In this document: positions 36,223 to 46,520 of the stretch, one piece after another
Position numbering within the stretch: position 1 is the first letter of the stretch
Layout: each line of letters starts with the position of its first letter
Assembly: GCF_000381985.1 (NCBI RefSeq)
Contig: NZ_KB907343.1
Coordinates: 124,001 to 188,000, forward strand
Length of the DNA stretch: 64,000 nucleotides
Reading direction: 5' to 3'
From: Novispirillum itersonii subsp. itersonii ATCC 12639
Lineage (GTDB): Bacteria > Pseudomonadota > Alphaproteobacteria > Rhodospirillales > Rhodospirillaceae
Notes under the pieces: model-generated
What the model was told of the DNA's origin: nothing
What the model saw: the letters and a program-made list of their open reading frames with translations, nothing else
Databases searched by the model: none
Position numbers and translations under genes: made by a program

Positions 36223-36255
36223 GAAAAAGAGGGGACGGGCCGGATCCCCGGCCCG
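36223..36255 (-). terminator. Terminator-like hairpin after leuC
   Basis: 8-bp GC stem CGGGCCGG / CCGGCCCG with a 4-base loop. On the minus strand TCCCCTC and TTTTT follow. It lies 14 bp after the leuC stop and upstream of the acidic ORF and leuD, so it may reduce read-through into leuD. Confidence 0.6.
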
Positions 36256-36269
36256 CCCACAACGGAGCG

Positions 36270-37682
36270 TCAGCCCGCCAGCAGCTTGCGCACGTCGGTC
36301 AGCTTGCCGGTGACGGCAGCGGCAGCCGCCATCGCCGGGCTGACCAGATGGGTCCGCCCGCCACGGCCCTGACGGCCTTCGAAGTTGCGGTTAGAGGTCG
36401 AGGCAGACCGCTGACCGGGCTCCAGCTTGTCGGCATTCATCGCCAGACACATGGAGCATCCCGGCTCACGCCACTCAAACCCGGCCGCCTTGAAGATCTC
36501 ATCCAGACCTTCGGCTTCCGCCTGTTCCTTCACCAGACCTGAGCCCGGCACCACCAGCGCCTGCACACCTGCGGCAACCTGACGGCCTCTGGCGACGTCG
36601 GCGGCAGCCCGCAGATCCTCGATACGGCCATTGGTGCACGACCCGATGAAGACCACATCCACCGCGATATCGGTGATCGGGGTTCCGGCGGTCAGGCCCA
36701 TGTATTCCAGCGAGCGGGCGGTGGCCTTGGCCTTGGCCTCGTCACGGGCATCAGCCGGGCTCGGCACCACGCCGGAAATGGCAATGGTATCTTCCGGGCT
36801 GGTGCCCCAGGTCACGGTCGGTTCGATCGACGGGGCATCAATTTCGATGACGGTATCGAAATGGGCACCTTCGTCGGTCTTCAGGGTCTTCCAATAGGCG
36901 ACGGCAGCTTCGTAGGCAGCACCCTTCGGGGCCATCGGACGGCCCTTGATGTATTCGAAAGTCACTTCATCCGGGGCGATCAGACCGGCACGGGCCCCGG
37001 CTTCGATGGTCATGTTACAGACCGTCATCCGGCCTTCCATCGACAGCTTGCGGACCGCTTCACCGGCATATTCGATCACATAGCCGGTGCCACCGGCGGT
37101 ACCGAGCACGCCACAGATGTGCAGGACCAGATCCTTGGCGGTGACACCCGGGCCGAGGTCGCCGTTGACCTGTACCAGCATGTTCTTCGCCGGGGCCTGA
37201 ACCAGCGTCTGGGTGGCCAGAACATGTTCCACTTCCGAGGTGCCGATGCCGAAGGCAAGGCTGCCGAAAGCGCCATGGGTGGCGGTGTGCGAATCGCCGC
37301 AGACGATGGTCATGCCCGGCAGGGTGAACCCCTGTTCCGGCCCGACGATATGCACGACGCCCTGACGGATGTCAGACATCGGGAAGTACGGCACGCCGAA
37401 TTCGGCGGCGTTCTTCTCCAGGGTCTCGACCTGAATCCGGCTTTCTTCGTTATCAATGCCTTTGGAGCGGTCGGTGGTCGGCACATTGTGGTCGGCAACC
37501 GCCAGAGTCTTCTCCGGGCGGGCAACCGGGCGGCCGGCCGTGCGTAGACCTTCAAAGGCCTGCGGGCTGGTCACTTCGTGCACCATGTGACGGTCGATGT
37601 AAATCAGGCAGGTCCCATCGGCCTGCACATCCACCAGATGGCTGTCCCAGATCTTGTCGAACAGGGTACGGGCCTTAGCCAT
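36270..37682 (-). CDS. leuC: 3-isopropylmalate dehydratase large subunit
   Basis: 470-aa aconitase-family subunit holding the 4Fe-4S cluster. Ligand cysteines are in [12 protein letters not shown] and in [11 protein letters not shown] near the C-terminus. Substrate-handling motifs include [12 protein letters not shown] and [13 protein letters not shown]. Start at 37682 ([15 protein letters not shown]), with GGAGGAGAGAG upstream. Downstream of the rplS terminator, so probably with its own promoter. Confidence 0.98.
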   Translation of the reverse strand: MAKARTLFDKIWDSHLVDVQADGTCLIYIDRHMVHEVTSPQAFEGLRTAGRPVARPEKTLAVADHNVPTTDRSKGIDNEESRIQVETLEKNAAEFGVPYFPMSDIRQGVVHIVGPEQGFTLPGMTIVCGDSHTATHGAFGSLAFGIGTSEVEHVLATQTLVQAPAKNMLVQVNGDLGPGVTAKDLVLHICGVLGTAGGTGYVIEYAGEAVRKLSMEGRMTVCNMTIEAGARAGLIAPDEVTFEYIKGRPMAPKGAAYEAAVAYWKTLKTDEGAHFDTVIEIDAPSIEPTVTWGTSPEDTIAISGVVPSPADARDEAKAKATARSLEYMGLTAGTPITDIAVDVVFIGSCTNGRIEDLRAAADVARGRQVAAGVQALVVPGSGLVKEQAEAEGLDEIFKAAGFEWREPGCSMCLAMNADKLEPGQRSASTSNRNFEGRQGRGGRTHLVSPAMAAAAAVTGKLTDVRKLLAG

Positions 37683-37755
37683 GTCCGCTCTCTCCTCCAG
37701 CACTGTCCGGCGGGGCGACGGCAGCGGTGCCGTCGGGAAACCCTTGCCGGACATG

Positions 37756-37788
37756 AAAAAGCTCCGGAGGCGTTGCCACCCCCGGAGC
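37756..37788 (-). terminator. Terminator of the ffh-rplS ribosomal operon
   Basis: Stem GCTCCGG / CCGGAGC, extended by partly paired bases. On the minus strand it is followed by TTTTT. It lies 56 bp after the rplS stop and 74 bp before the leuC start. Confidence 0.85.
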
Positions 37789-37843
37789 ACATGATGTGTC
37801 AGGGACCATCCTGTCGGAGTCGGTCCCGGACGGCAACGGGAAC

Positions 37844-38257
37844 TTACGCCTTGGCAGCAGCGGCGGCGGCGGCAGCAGCTTCGCGGGCCTTGGCGTTGGC
37901 GGCCAGATCCTCGGCGATACGGGCAGAACGGCCGCGACGGTCACGCAGGTAGTACAGCTTCGCACGACGGACCTTACCGCGACGGACCAGCTCGATGCGG
38001 TCCACGGTCGGGGCGTACAGCGGGAACACACGTTCCACACCTTCACCGAAGGAGATCTTGCGGACGGTGAAGTTGGAGTTGATGCCAGCGTTCTTGCGGG
38101 CAATCACAACGCCTTCGTAAGCCTGCAGACGCTCACGGGTGCCTTCGACCACCTTCACGAACACGCGGACGGTATCGCCCGGGGTGAACACCGGAATGGT
38201 CTTGCCTTCGGTCAGACGAGCAATCTGCTCCTGATCGAGCTTTTCAATAATGTTCAT
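37844..38257 (-). CDS. rplS: 50S ribosomal protein bL19
   Basis: 137 aa from ATG 38257 ([15 protein letters not shown]). The conserved [16 protein letters not shown] and [20 protein letters not shown] are present. About 20 extra residues at the C-terminus form an Ala-rich helix, as in other Rhodospirillales. Five bases separate it from the trmD stop. Last gene before the terminator. Confidence 0.98.
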   Translation of the reverse strand: MNIIEKLDQEQIARLTEGKTIPVFTPGDTVRVFVKVVEGTRERLQAYEGVVIARKNAGINSNFTVRKISFGEGVERVFPLYAPTVDRIELVRRGKVRRAKLYYLRDRRGRSARIAEDLAANAKAREAAAAAAAAAKA

Positions 38258-38261
38258 GGAA

Positions 38262-39017
38262 CTAACCCTCTTGCTCTTGCTTCTGCGCAACATACCGGTC
38301 CCACAGATCGGGCCGGCGTTGCCGGGTAATGTATTCCGACTGGCCGTGCCGCCATTCAGCGACCCGCGCATGGTGGCCCGAAAGCAAAACTTCCGGCACC
38401 ATCCGGCCCTGCCAGTCAGCGGGCCGTGTATAGAGCGGATACTCAAGGAGTCCCCGCTCAAAACTCTCATCTTCCAGCGACTCGGTCTTACCGATAACAC
38501 CGGGCAGCAGGCGGATCACCGCGTCCAGCATCACCTGCGCCGCGGTCTCGCCGCCGGTCAGAACGAAGTCTCCGACGGAAACTTCTTCCAGATCCCAGGC
38601 GTCGATCACCCGCTGGTCCACCCCTTCGTAGCGACCGCAAAGAATGGTCAGGGCAGGCTCGGCAGCCAGTTCCTTCACCAGATCCTGCGTCAGCACCCGT
38701 CCCCGGGGGGACAGATACAGCCTGCGTCCCTTGCCGGGCCACACTGCTGTCAGGGCAGCATCGATAACATCGGGCCGCATCACCATGCCAGCGCCGCCCC
38801 CGAAGGGGGTGTCATCAACAGAGCGGTGTTTATCGCGTGCAAAAGAGCGGATGTCCACTGTTTCCAGCGACCATTTTCCGTCGGTCAGCGCTTTTCCGAT
38901 CAGGGAGTGCCCCAAGGCACCCGGAAACATCTCGGGGAACAGCGTCAGGACCCGGACAGCAAAAGGTTCCGCAGGGGAAACGCCGTCTTCCGCCCCGGAA
39001 ACAGGAGATCCGGTCAC
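38262..39017 (-). CDS. trmD: tRNA (guanine37-N1)-methyltransferase
   Basis: SPOUT enzyme that methylates G37. 251 aa. SAM-binding knot motifs [11 protein letters not shown] and [10 protein letters not shown] are present. Its GTG at 39017 overlaps the rimM TGA by four bases (GTGA). An in-frame ATG at 39038 is less likely because it overlaps rimM by 25 bases. Part of the rpsP-rimM-trmD-rplS operon. Confidence 0.97.
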   Translation of the reverse strand: MTGSPVSGAEDGVSPAEPFAVRVLTLFPEMFPGALGHSLIGKALTDGKWSLETVDIRSFARDKHRSVDDTPFGGGAGMVMRPDVIDAALTAVWPGKGRRLYLSPRGRVLTQDLVKELAAEPALTILCGRYEGVDQRVIDAWDLEEVSVGDFVLTGGETAAQVMLDAVIRLLPGVIGKTESLEDESFERGLLEYPLYTRPADWQGRMVPEVLLSGHHARVAEWRHGQSEYITRQRRPDLWDRYVAQKQEQEG

Positions 39018-39682
39018 TTCCAGTCCTCGTCCGGCCACTCTTCCGCCACCGGTTTGTCGGCAGCAGCCGACTCGGCAGCCTCGGCGTCCGCCTGCTTCCG
39101 GCCGGGGGACCGGCGGCGGGGGGCAGGATTGGGCTCAATCGGGCCTTCAAGCAGCCCCTCAATCGGCTCAACCACCACCTTACCACCGGCAACATCAATC
39201 ACCGGAACGGCAGCCTTGGTGAACGGCACCATTGCCACACCGCCGATTTCACCCCGCAGTTCCAGCACATCTCCGGCGCCGAAATCAAACAGGGCCGTCA
39301 CAACCCCCACCTTGGTCCCGTCAGGGAACACCGCCGACAGACCGATCAGGTCGGAGTGATAGAATTCGTCTTCGTCGTCCAGATCCGGCAGATCTTCACG
39401 ACGGATATGCAGGCGCAGCCCTTTCAGGGCCTCGGCCTTATCGCGGTCGTCAACACCGTCGATCATGCACAGGACACTGCCCTTCTGCACGCCCAGAACC
39501 TCGAGTTCATACACCCGGGTGCCGGTATCGTCCGTCAGAGGGCCATAGGCGTCCAGCGCGTCGGGATCGGTGGTGAAGGGCTTCACCTTCACCACCCCCC
39601 GGACACCGTGGGCGCCGGCAACGACGCCCACACAGACGAGATCAGCCGGAGCAATCTCCGGAGAGGTCTTACCGCTGCTCAT
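39014..39682 (-). CDS. rimM: 16S rRNA processing protein RimM
   Basis: 222 aa assisting 30S maturation through S19. N-terminal RimM barrel ([18 protein letters not shown]) and C-terminal PRC barrel ([15 protein letters not shown]). A C-terminal extension of about 45 residues is charged. Start ATG 39682; a TTG three codons upstream is less likely. Fifteen bases after rpsP. Confidence 0.96.
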   Translation of the reverse strand: MSSGKTSPEIAPADLVCVGVVAGAHGVRGVVKVKPFTTDPDALDAYGPLTDDTGTRVYELEVLGVQKGSVLCMIDGVDDRDKAEALKGLRLHIRREDLPDLDDEDEFYHSDLIGLSAVFPDGTKVGVVTALFDFGAGDVLELRGEIGGVAMVPFTKAAVPVIDVAGGKVVVEPIEGLLEGPIEPNPAPRRRSPGRKQADAEAAESAAADKPVAEEWPDEDWK

Positions 39683-39696
39683 CGTCTGCAACAGTC

Positions 39697-40077
39697 TTAT
39701 TCGCCAGCGGCTTCAGCAGCGGCGGCTTCGGCAGCGGCCTTGGCGCGCTCTTCAGCTTCGCGGATGCGCTCCTGGGCCTTCGCCTTCGGCAGGCTCTTCT
39801 TGGTCTGAGCCGGAACGGCCGGGGCAGCGGTGACACCGGCGATGCCCAGCAGACGGGCGACACGGTCGGTGGCAACAGCGCCGTTGGCGATCCAATGCTG
39901 GACGCGCTCGGTCTTCAGAACCAGACGCTCGGTGTGGTCAGACGGCAGAACCGGGTTGTAGACGCCCAGCTTTTCGATGAAACGGCCATCACGCGGGGAG
40001 CGGGAGTCAGCCACGACAACGCGGTAGAACGGACGCTTCTTGGCACCACCACGGGCGAGACGGATACGCAGGGACAT
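39697..40077 (-). CDS. rpsP: 30S ribosomal protein bS16
   Basis: 126 aa starting [19 protein letters not shown], the family signature. The S16 core ends at about residue 80. The remaining 45 residues form an Ala/Lys/Glu-rich helix common in alphaproteobacteria. Between ffh and rimM. Confidence 0.98.
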   Translation of the reverse strand: MSLRIRLARGGAKKRPFYRVVVADSRSPRDGRFIEKLGVYNPVLPSDHTERLVLKTERVQHWIANGAVATDRVARLLGIAGVTAAPAVPAQTKKSLPKAKAQERIREAEERAKAAAEAAAAEAAGE

Positions 40078-40133
40078 TGCATTTACCTCAGGTTTTCAGA
40101 GTGAATGGAGAAAATCGAAAGAAACTTCAGATC

Positions 40134-41663
40134 TTACCGCTTTTTGCCGCCCCGGCGGCTGATCGCGGCGAGAACGTCGGGGGACAGGCCACCCGCACCG
40201 CCCAGACCGGGCAGCTTACCGGGGAACCCGGGCGGCAAGCCGCCCTTGGACAGCTGCGACAGGTCCGGCATCGGGCCGCCCAGTTCCGCCGGGTCCGGCA
40301 TGCCGCCGCCCTTGCCGAACAGACCGCCGAGAGCCCCCATCAGGCCCTTCTTGCCGCCCATCTTTTTCATCTGCTTCATCATATCGGCCATCTGCTGATG
40401 CTGTTTCAGCAGGCGGTTGACGTCAGAGACATCGACCCCGGCACCGGCGGCGATACGGCGCTTGCGGCTGGCCTTCAGCAGATCCGGCTTGCGCCGTTCC
40501 TGCGGGGTCATCGACAGAATGATCGCTTCCTGACGGGCAATCACCTTGTTGTCGATGTTCGCCTCGTCGATCTGCTTCTTCATTTTGGAGATCCCCGGCA
40601 TCATGCCAAGCAGCCCCTTGATATCGCCCATCTTCTTAATCTGACGGAACTGCGAGAGCATATCCTCCAGATCAAAGGAGCCTTCCATCAGCTTGGCGGC
40701 CATCTTGGCGGCGTCTTCCGCCTCGATGGTGGCGGCGGCTTTTTCCACCAGCGACACCACATCGCCCATGCCGAGAATCCGGCTGGCGATACGGTCCGGG
40801 TGGAAGCCTTCCAGCGCATCCAGCTTTTCGCCGACGCCCAGCAGCTTGATCGGCTTGCCGGTGACGGCACGCATCGACAGGGCGGCACCGCCACGGGCGT
40901 CACCGTCGATACGGGTCAGCACAATGCCGCTGATACCGATCTTTTCATTGAATTCGCGGGCCAGCGTCACCGCGTCCTGACCGATCATCGCATCGGTGAC
41001 CAGCAGGGTCTCGGCCGGGGTGACGACATCGCGCACCGCCGCCACTTCATCCATCAGTTCCTGATCGATGTGCAGACGGCCGGCGGTATCAAGGATGACC
41101 ACGTCATAGCCACCCTTGCGGGCAACATCCATGGCACGGGTGGCAATCGCCACCGGCATCTGACCGTCGACGATCGGCAGGGACTCAACGCCGATCTGCT
41201 CGCCGAGAATCGCCAGCTGCTTCTGTGCCGCCGGACGGTACACGTCGAGGGACGCCAGCAGGACCTTCTTCTTGTCGCGGTTTTTCAGCCGCAGGGCGAT
41301 CTTGCCCGAGGTTGTGGTCTTGCCCGAGCCCTGCAGACCGACCATCAGCACCGGCACCGGCGGGGTGCGGTTGATGTTCAGCTCCGACTCGGTATCGCCG
41401 CCGCCCAGCATCTCGGTCAGGGCATCATTGACGATTTTGACCACCATCTGGCCGGGGGTGATCGAGCGGATCACATCCTGACCGACGGCACGTTCCTTGA
41501 CGCGGTTGATGAAGTCTTTCACCACCGGCAGGGCAACGTCCGCCTCCAGAAGGGCGACCCGCACCTCCCGCATGGCGTCGTTGACATCGGATTCAGTCAG
41601 GGCGCCGCGACCGCGCAGCTTATCCAGAACCGACCCTAAGCGCTGTGACAGACCGTCAAACAT
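40134..41663 (-). CDS. ffh: Signal recognition particle protein Ffh
   Basis: 509-aa GTPase that targets nascent membrane proteins. N domain, then G domain with GLQGSGKTTTSGKIA, VILDTAGRL and GVGEKLDAL. The M domain is Met- and Gly-rich (MKQMKKMGGKKG and a Gly/Pro-rich tail). Start at 41663 (MFDGLSQRLG). First gene of the rpsP operon. The 4.5S RNA gene is not in the window. Confidence 0.98.
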   Translation of the reverse strand: MFDGLSQRLGSVLDKLRGRGALTESDVNDAMREVRVALLEADVALPVVKDFINRVKERAVGQDVIRSITPGQMVVKIVNDALTEMLGGGDTESELNINRTPPVPVLMVGLQGSGKTTTSGKIALRLKNRDKKKVLLASLDVYRPAAQKQLAILGEQIGVESLPIVDGQMPVAIATRAMDVARKGGYDVVILDTAGRLHIDQELMDEVAAVRDVVTPAETLLVTDAMIGQDAVTLAREFNEKIGISGIVLTRIDGDARGGAALSMRAVTGKPIKLLGVGEKLDALEGFHPDRIASRILGMGDVVSLVEKAAATIEAEDAAKMAAKLMEGSFDLEDMLSQFRQIKKMGDIKGLLGMMPGISKMKKQIDEANIDNKVIARQEAIILSMTPQERRKPDLLKASRKRRIAAGAGVDVSDVNRLLKQHQQMADMMKQMKKMGGKKGLMGALGGLFGKGGGMPDPAELGGPMPDLSQLSKGGLPPGFPGKLPGLGGAGGLSPDVLAAISRRGGKKR

Positions 41664-41911
41664 ACTCGCGTCCAATCCGTTGTTCACACCACCCTGCGGG
41701 CCAGCCCCGCCGGAAGTCGCAGCCTAATGGACAAACGCCATTGGCGCCAGTGCGCGTACTGTCGCGGACTGACGGACCCCCTCGGGAGCAAAATGCCCGA
41801 AGTAGCATGAATCCGGCCTTTGCCGGAGGGTGCCTTCTACGCCTCCCCCCGTGCCAAGTCAAGACAAAGCACGGCGGGAAGCGGTTTTGCGGCGAAAACC
41901 GGGCCTGCCTC

Positions 41912-42565
41912 TCAGCCCTTGGTGCCAAACAGACGGTCCCCGGCATCGCCGAGGCCCGGCAGAATGTAAGCCTGCTCATTCAGATGGGAGTCGAGGCTGG
42001 CAACATAGACTTTCACGTCCGGGTGCTTCGCGTTGAACACCCGCATCCCTTCCGGGGCGGCCACCAGCGCCAGAAACGTAATGTTCTCATCCGGCACGCC
42101 GTGGCGGTTCAGCACATCCACCGCATGCACCGCCGAATTGCCGGTCGCCAGCATCGGATCGACCAGAATAAACTGGCGCCCCTCGGCATCCGGCAGCTTG
42201 ACCAGATATTCCTTCGGCATATGGGTGTCATGGTCACGGGCCAGCCCGACATGGCCGACGCGGGCGCCCGGCACCAGCTCCAGCAGGCCGTCAGCCATGC
42301 CGTTTCCGGCCCGCAGAATCGGCACAATCGCCAGCTTGCGCCCGGCAATCACCGGTGCATCCATTTCCTGCATCGGGGTGTTGATGCGTTCCAGCGCCAG
42401 CGGCAGGTCGCGGGTGACCTCATAGCCCATCAGCAGGGCGATTTCCTTCAGCAGCAGCCGGAATGTCCGGGTCGAGGTGCGGACATCACGCATGTGGGTC
42501 AGCTTGTGCTGGATCAGCGGATGATCGCAGACGGACAGATTGGGAAACTCGGCAACGTGCTTCAT
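41912..42565 (-). CDS. upp: Uracil phosphoribosyltransferase
   Basis: 217-aa salvage enzyme making UMP from uracil and PRPP. PRPP motif [13 protein letters not shown], and a typical start [10 protein letters not shown] and [11 protein letters not shown]. Start at 42565 with AAGG upstream. No uracil permease nearby. Confidence 0.97.
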   Translation of the reverse strand: MKHVAEFPNLSVCDHPLIQHKLTHMRDVRTSTRTFRLLLKEIALLMGYEVTRDLPLALERINTPMQEMDAPVIAGRKLAIVPILRAGNGMADGLLELVPGARVGHVGLARDHDTHMPKEYLVKLPDAEGRQFILVDPMLATGNSAVHAVDVLNRHGVPDENITFLALVAAPEGMRVFNAKHPDVKVYVASLDSHLNEQAYILPGLGDAGDRLFGTKG

Positions 42566-42637
42566 AAGGTCCTCGGAAAACAGAAAGGAGCGGTCCCTGC
42601 CGCTCCGCATTACAGGGCTTTATACCAGCCTTGTGAG

Positions 42638-42664
42638 AAAAAGAGGAGAGGGCCGAAAGGCCCC
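42638..42664 (-). terminator. Terminator of the Acg-like gene
   Basis: GGGCC / GGCCC stem with TTTC loop, then a pyrimidine run ending TTTTT on the minus strand. It lies just after the stop at 42671. Confidence 0.65.
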
Positions 42665-42670
42665 ACCCCG

Positions 42671-43861
42671 TTAGCGCCGGGGGGATACGATCAGATCTGC
42701 CGCTGCCCGCCGGGGCGTCATGCGGTCAACCTTATCCAGCCTGCCCAGACGGAACAGCATCTGCACCTCCTGCCCCGGCCCGGCCAGCAGGGTCTGCACA
42801 TCATGCCGCGCCGCCTGCGCCTCGGCAAAGTCGGCAAGCGTCCCGGAGAGCGGCTGAATGCCGACACCAAGAGCCGCAGCCTGCAGGTCAAGGCGCATAT
42901 AGGCCCGGCCAACCCGGACCTGATCCTCCCGCCCGTTCTCTGCCGTCACCATCCAGGCAAAGGCCGACGCGGTTTCAGGCTGCCCGGCCACCCGGGCCAT
43001 GGTGGTGCGCAGCAGATACGACTCGGGGTCGGTGAAGGCATAGCTGCCATACAGCAGGCGGATCGGCACCCCCATGGCATACGACAGCGGCACCCGGCCA
43101 TCGCGGTGGCGGGCCACTTCATCGGGAGTCAGGCGGATAAACCGTGCCAGTTCCTGCGCGACTGACCCGGTTGCGGTTTCCAGCCGCAGACCTTCGAGCG
43201 CCAGCGCCCGCAACCTCTCAAACGCCGGGCCGCGGTCAAGATACCCGACCCCGACCCCGGATACAGACCGGGCCTCTGTCAACAGCGCCGTCCGCTCTGC
43301 CGAGGCCAGCGCCCGAGGGGAAAACGGCTGCAGGCTGGTGCGCCGGTTGCGGACCGATGCGAACAGCCCCGGCGGCAACACCGCCGCGTCCCGCTCCAGC
43401 ACCACGGTTGCCACCGGGTGGGTGGCCATCTCCCGCGCGGTCTGGTACGGCCCATCGGGAAACAGGGTAATCGTCGCCTTATATCCTTCCGCTGCCGCCG
43501 CCATCGACAGCAGCTCGAGAAACGTGCCCTGACTGATCGTGGTCTGCCGGAAGGCCGGATCCGTGACCGGATGAAGGCGGTCAGCATCCACCAGAAGGTG
43601 CAGGGTATCGTCCCCCTCCAGCATCACCTTCCACGGCTGCAGATTGCAGGAGCTGGGGGCCAGACTGGCCCAACCGACCAGCCGCAGACGGATATCGCGG
43701 TCATAGACGGGCCCCTGCCACGGCCCATAGGCCCCATCATCGTCACCGATACACCCTGACAGCAGGGCCGGCGCGGAAGAGGCCGCCAACAAGCCGGTCA
43801 GAAAGGCCCGGCGGGTCACCGGGGGCAAGGAAGCCTTGGAAGGATGCAGGTGTCGTCTCAT
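42671..43861 (-). CDS. Exported Acg-type nitroreductase-family protein
   Basis: 396 aa. The N-terminus has a Tat-like motif TRRAFLTGLLAASSAPALLSGC, ending in a possible lipobox (LLSGC), so membrane anchoring outside the cytoplasm is possible. Two nitroreductase-like halves follow, with the RNRRTSLQPFSP motif typical of FMN-binding Acg-like proteins. The family is poorly characterised. The Acg proteins of mycobacteria bind FMN. Start ATG 43861 with weak Shine-Dalgarno. A stop-proximal terminator follows. Confidence 0.8.
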   Translation of the reverse strand: MRRHLHPSKASLPPVTRRAFLTGLLAASSAPALLSGCIGDDDGAYGPWQGPVYDRDIRLRLVGWASLAPSSCNLQPWKVMLEGDDTLHLLVDADRLHPVTDPAFRQTTISQGTFLELLSMAAAAEGYKATITLFPDGPYQTAREMATHPVATVVLERDAAVLPPGLFASVRNRRTSLQPFSPRALASAERTALLTEARSVSGVGVGYLDRGPAFERLRALALEGLRLETATGSVAQELARFIRLTPDEVARHRDGRVPLSYAMGVPIRLLYGSYAFTDPESYLLRTTMARVAGQPETASAFAWMVTAENGREDQVRVGRAYMRLDLQAAALGVGIQPLSGTLADFAEAQAARHDVQTLLAGPGQEVQMLFRLGRLDKVDRMTPRRAAADLIVSPRR

Positions 43862-43900
43862 AGCGCGCAGGATGAGGAAGCCAGACCGGACAGGCAAGAG

Positions 43901-43938
43901 AAAAGGGCTGCCCCCGTCAGCCGGAGGCAGCCCTTTTT
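43901..43938. terminator. leuB terminator with recurrent stem
   Basis: Perfect 12-bp stem AAAAGGGCTGCC / GGCAGCCCTTTT with a 13-base loop. On the minus strand it follows the leuB stop by 34 bp and ends in TTTTC. Stem identical to the one at 13753. Confidence 0.92.
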
Positions 43939-43971
43939 CTCAACAGACTCAATCCGTCAGTGCCCTGACGA

Positions 43972-45081
43972 TCAGCCGTTCAGCTTGCTCAGCTCAGCCA
44001 GAATGGCGTCGCCCATGCCATCGGTGCCAACCTGGGTGCAGCCCGCCGCCATGATGTCACCGGTGCGGATACCGGCGTTAAGCACGTTCTGGGCCGCCTG
44101 ATCGAGCAGGTCAGCCTCCTTCAGCAGGCCGAAGGAATACCGCAGCATCATCGAGTACGACAGAATGCAGGCCAGCGGATTGGCCTTGTTCTGCCCGGCG
44201 ATGTCCGGGGCGGAGCCGTGGACCGGCTCGTACAGGGCGCGGCGCTTGCCACCGCCGAGATCACCGCCCAGCGAGGCCGACGGCAGCATGCCCAGCGACC
44301 CGGTCAGCATGGCGGCGCAATCGGACAGCAGATCGCCGAACAGGTTGTCGGTGACGATCACGTCAAACTGACGCGGGGTGCGGACCAGCTGCATGGCGCA
44401 GTTGTCGGCGTACATATGCTCCAGATGCACATCCTGATACTTGGCGTCGCGCAGCTTCTGCACTTCTTCCCGCCACAGCAGGCCGGATTCCATCACGTTG
44501 GCCTTTTCCACGCTGTGGACCCGACTGCCACGCTTGCGGGCGAGGTCAAAGGCCACTTCGGCAACGCGGATGATTTCGCTGGTGGTGTAGACCTGAGTGT
44601 TGATGCCACGGCGCTCACCGTTCGGCAGGGTCTCGATCCCGCGCGGCTGGCCGAAGTACACACCGCCGGTCAGTTCGCGGACAATCATGATGTCCAGCCC
44701 CTTGACCAGCTCCAGCTTCAGCGAAGACGCTTCGGCCAGCGCATCAAACACCAGCGCCGGGCGCAGGTTGGCGAACAGCTCCATATCCTTGCGCAGACGC
44801 AGCAGGCCACGTTCCGGCTTGACGGAGAAATCGAGGTTATCCCACTGCGGGCCACCGACAGCGCCCAGCAGCACCGCATCGGCATCCATGGCGCGCTGCA
44901 TGGTTTCATCGGTCAGCGGGGTGCCATGCGCGTCGTAGGAGCAGCCGCCCACCAGACCTTCGGACACCGCGAAGTTGGTCAGACCCTTGCCGTTCATCCA
45001 GTCGATGATACGCTTCACCTGGGTCATCACTTCCGGGCCGATGCCGTCACCGGCGAGGATCAGGATATTCTTGGCGGTCAT
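43972..45081 (-). CDS. leuB: 3-isopropylmalate dehydrogenase
   Basis: 369-aa NAD-dependent enzyme giving 2-oxoisocaproate in leucine synthesis. GDGIGPEV near the start, [14 protein letters not shown] with substrate-binding Arg, and [12 protein letters not shown] with metal-binding Asp are diagnostic. Flanked by terminators on both sides, so a single-gene unit separate from leuCD, with the Acg-like gene downstream and upp beyond it. Confidence 0.98.
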   Translation of the reverse strand: MTAKNILILAGDGIGPEVMTQVKRIIDWMNGKGLTNFAVSEGLVGGCSYDAHGTPLTDETMQRAMDADAVLLGAVGGPQWDNLDFSVKPERGLLRLRKDMELFANLRPALVFDALAEASSLKLELVKGLDIMIVRELTGGVYFGQPRGIETLPNGERRGINTQVYTTSEIIRVAEVAFDLARKRGSRVHSVEKANVMESGLLWREEVQKLRDAKYQDVHLEHMYADNCAMQLVRTPRQFDVIVTDNLFGDLLSDCAAMLTGSLGMLPSASLGGDLGGGKRRALYEPVHGSAPDIAGQNKANPLACILSYSMMLRYSFGLLKEADLLDQAAQNVLNAGIRTGDIMAAGCTQVGTDGMGDAILAELSKLNG

Positions 45082-45132
45082 GGAACGGCGTCCTTAGCTG
45101 TCGGTCAGATAAAGAAAATTGCAGAAACCTGC

Positions 45133-45169
45133 AAAAAAGGCGGGCGGATGATACGAACCCGCCGCCTTT
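45133..45169 (-). terminator. metZ intrinsic terminator
   Basis: AAAGGCGGCGGG pairs with CCGCCCGCCTTT (one offset) and is followed by a T-run on the minus strand (AAAAAA at 45133-45138). Forty bp after the metZ stop. Confidence 0.88.
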
Positions 45170-45207
45170 CCTGCAACAAAATATCCCAATCGCCTGAACA
45201 GGCAGGA

Positions 45208-46455
45208 TCAGCCTTTCAGGGCCTGCCGGAAGTCAGCGATCAGATCGTTGGCGTCCTCCAGACCGACTGACACCCGCAGCAGTCCTTCGGTGATGCCCTG
45301 TGCCACCTTGTCATCCGGCGTAAGGCGCTGATGGGTGGTGGTGTAGGGGTGGCAGGCCAGCGTCTTGGAATCACCGAGGTTGTTGGAGATATGGGCCAAC
45401 TTCAGGCGGTTGAGCAGAGAGAAGGCCCCCGCCTTGCCGCCCTTGACCTCCACCGCCAGCATGGTGCCACCGGCCTTCATCTGCGCCTGCGCCAGCGCTT
45501 TCTGCGGATGGCTGTCGAGCAGCGGATAGGCAACCCGGGCCACACCGGCCTCCGCTTCCAGTGCCTGCGCCAGGGCAAAGGCGGTCCGGCTGGCTTTTTC
45601 CACCCGCAGGTCAAGGGTTTCCAGCCCCTTCAGCAGCACCCAGGCGTTGAACGGGCTGAGGCTCGGGCCGGTATGGCGCAGGAACACGCCGAGAATATTC
45701 TCAATATACTCTTTGCTGCCCAGTACCGCGCCGCCCAGACAACGGCCCTGCCCGTCAATATGCTTGGTGGCCGAATACACCACGATATCGGCGCCCAGCT
45801 GCAGCGGGCTTTGCAGAATCGGGGTGGCGAAGACGTTATCGACAATCACCAGCGCCCCGGCCTGATGGGCCAGCGCCGACACTTTCGGCAGGTCGATCAG
45901 CTGTAAACCGGGGTTGGACGGGGTTTCCAGCAGCACAGCCTTCGTCGGCTGCGACAGCGCACGTTCCCAGCCTTCCAGATCGTCGGGATCGACGAACTCG
46001 GTGGTGACACCCCAGTGCGGCAGAATATCGGTCAGGATGTAAGTGCACGACCCGAACAGGGCGCGGCTGCCGACCACCCGGTCCCCCGCCTTCACCAGAC
46101 AGGCCAGCGACGCAAAAATGGCCGCCATCCCGGTGGCGGTGGAGCGGCAGGCCTCCGCGCCTTCCAGCAGGGCCAGACGGTCTTCAAACATCTGCACGGT
46201 CGGATTACGGAAGCGGGAATAGACAAAGCGTTCCCGGGTGCCGTCGAAGGATTCCTCAGCCTCTTCCGCCGAGGCATAGACATAGCCGGAGTTCAGAAAC
46301 AGCGCCTCTGCCGTTTCATCAAAACCGGACCGCAGGACACCGCCGTGCACCAGCCGGGTCGACGGCGCACAGGTGGCCAGAAACGCCGGATCCTTCACCA
46401 CAGAGGACGGGCGGGTATCAACGGGAAGCTTCAGGGGGGTCTTATCGGAAGACAT
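45208..46455 (-). CDS. metZ: O-succinylhomoserine sulfhydrylase
   Basis: 415-aa PLP enzyme of the Cys/Met metabolism family, making homocysteine from an acylated homoserine and sulfide. PLP-Lys231 in YSATKHIDGQGRCLGG; substrate motifs YVYASAEEAEESF and YSRFRNPTV match MetZ more than MetB or MetC. Start ATG 46455 with GAAGGG. The leader holds a SAM-II type riboswitch and a hairpin over the Shine-Dalgarno, so it should be repressed by SAM. Confidence 0.95.
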   Translation of the reverse strand: MSSDKTPLKLPVDTRPSSVVKDPAFLATCAPSTRLVHGGVLRSGFDETAEALFLNSGYVYASAEEAEESFDGTRERFVYSRFRNPTVQMFEDRLALLEGAEACRSTATGMAAIFASLACLVKAGDRVVGSRALFGSCTYILTDILPHWGVTTEFVDPDDLEGWERALSQPTKAVLLETPSNPGLQLIDLPKVSALAHQAGALVIVDNVFATPILQSPLQLGADIVVYSATKHIDGQGRCLGGAVLGSKEYIENILGVFLRHTGPSLSPFNAWVLLKGLETLDLRVEKASRTAFALAQALEAEAGVARVAYPLLDSHPQKALAQAQMKAGGTMLAVEVKGGKAGAFSLLNRLKLAHISNNLGDSKTLACHPYTTTHQRLTPDDKVAQGITEGLLRVSVGLEDANDLIADFRQALKG

Positions 46456-46456
46456 G

Positions 46457-46488
46457 GGTCAGGCCCTTCGTCAGAGTGAGTCCTGACC
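46457..46488 (-). promoter_or_regulatory. Hairpin enclosing the metZ Shine-Dalgarno
   Basis: Minus-strand GGTCAGG (46488-46482) pairs with CCTGACC (46463-46457), just before the ATG. The 18-base loop holds the GAAGG. A competing pairing GAGTCC (46518-46513) with GGACTC (46483-46478) shares two bases with this stem. It is a plausible expression platform. Confidence 0.6.
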
Positions 46489-46520
46489 GGCGGGCCTGGG
46501 CAGACGTATCAGGGACTCTA

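Noticed and set aside
41664-41911. 4.5S (SRP) RNA gene upstream of ffh
   Set aside because: The GGAAGCAGC-type tetraloop core is not found. Only a short CCGGCCTTTGCCGG-like hairpin near 41815 is visible.
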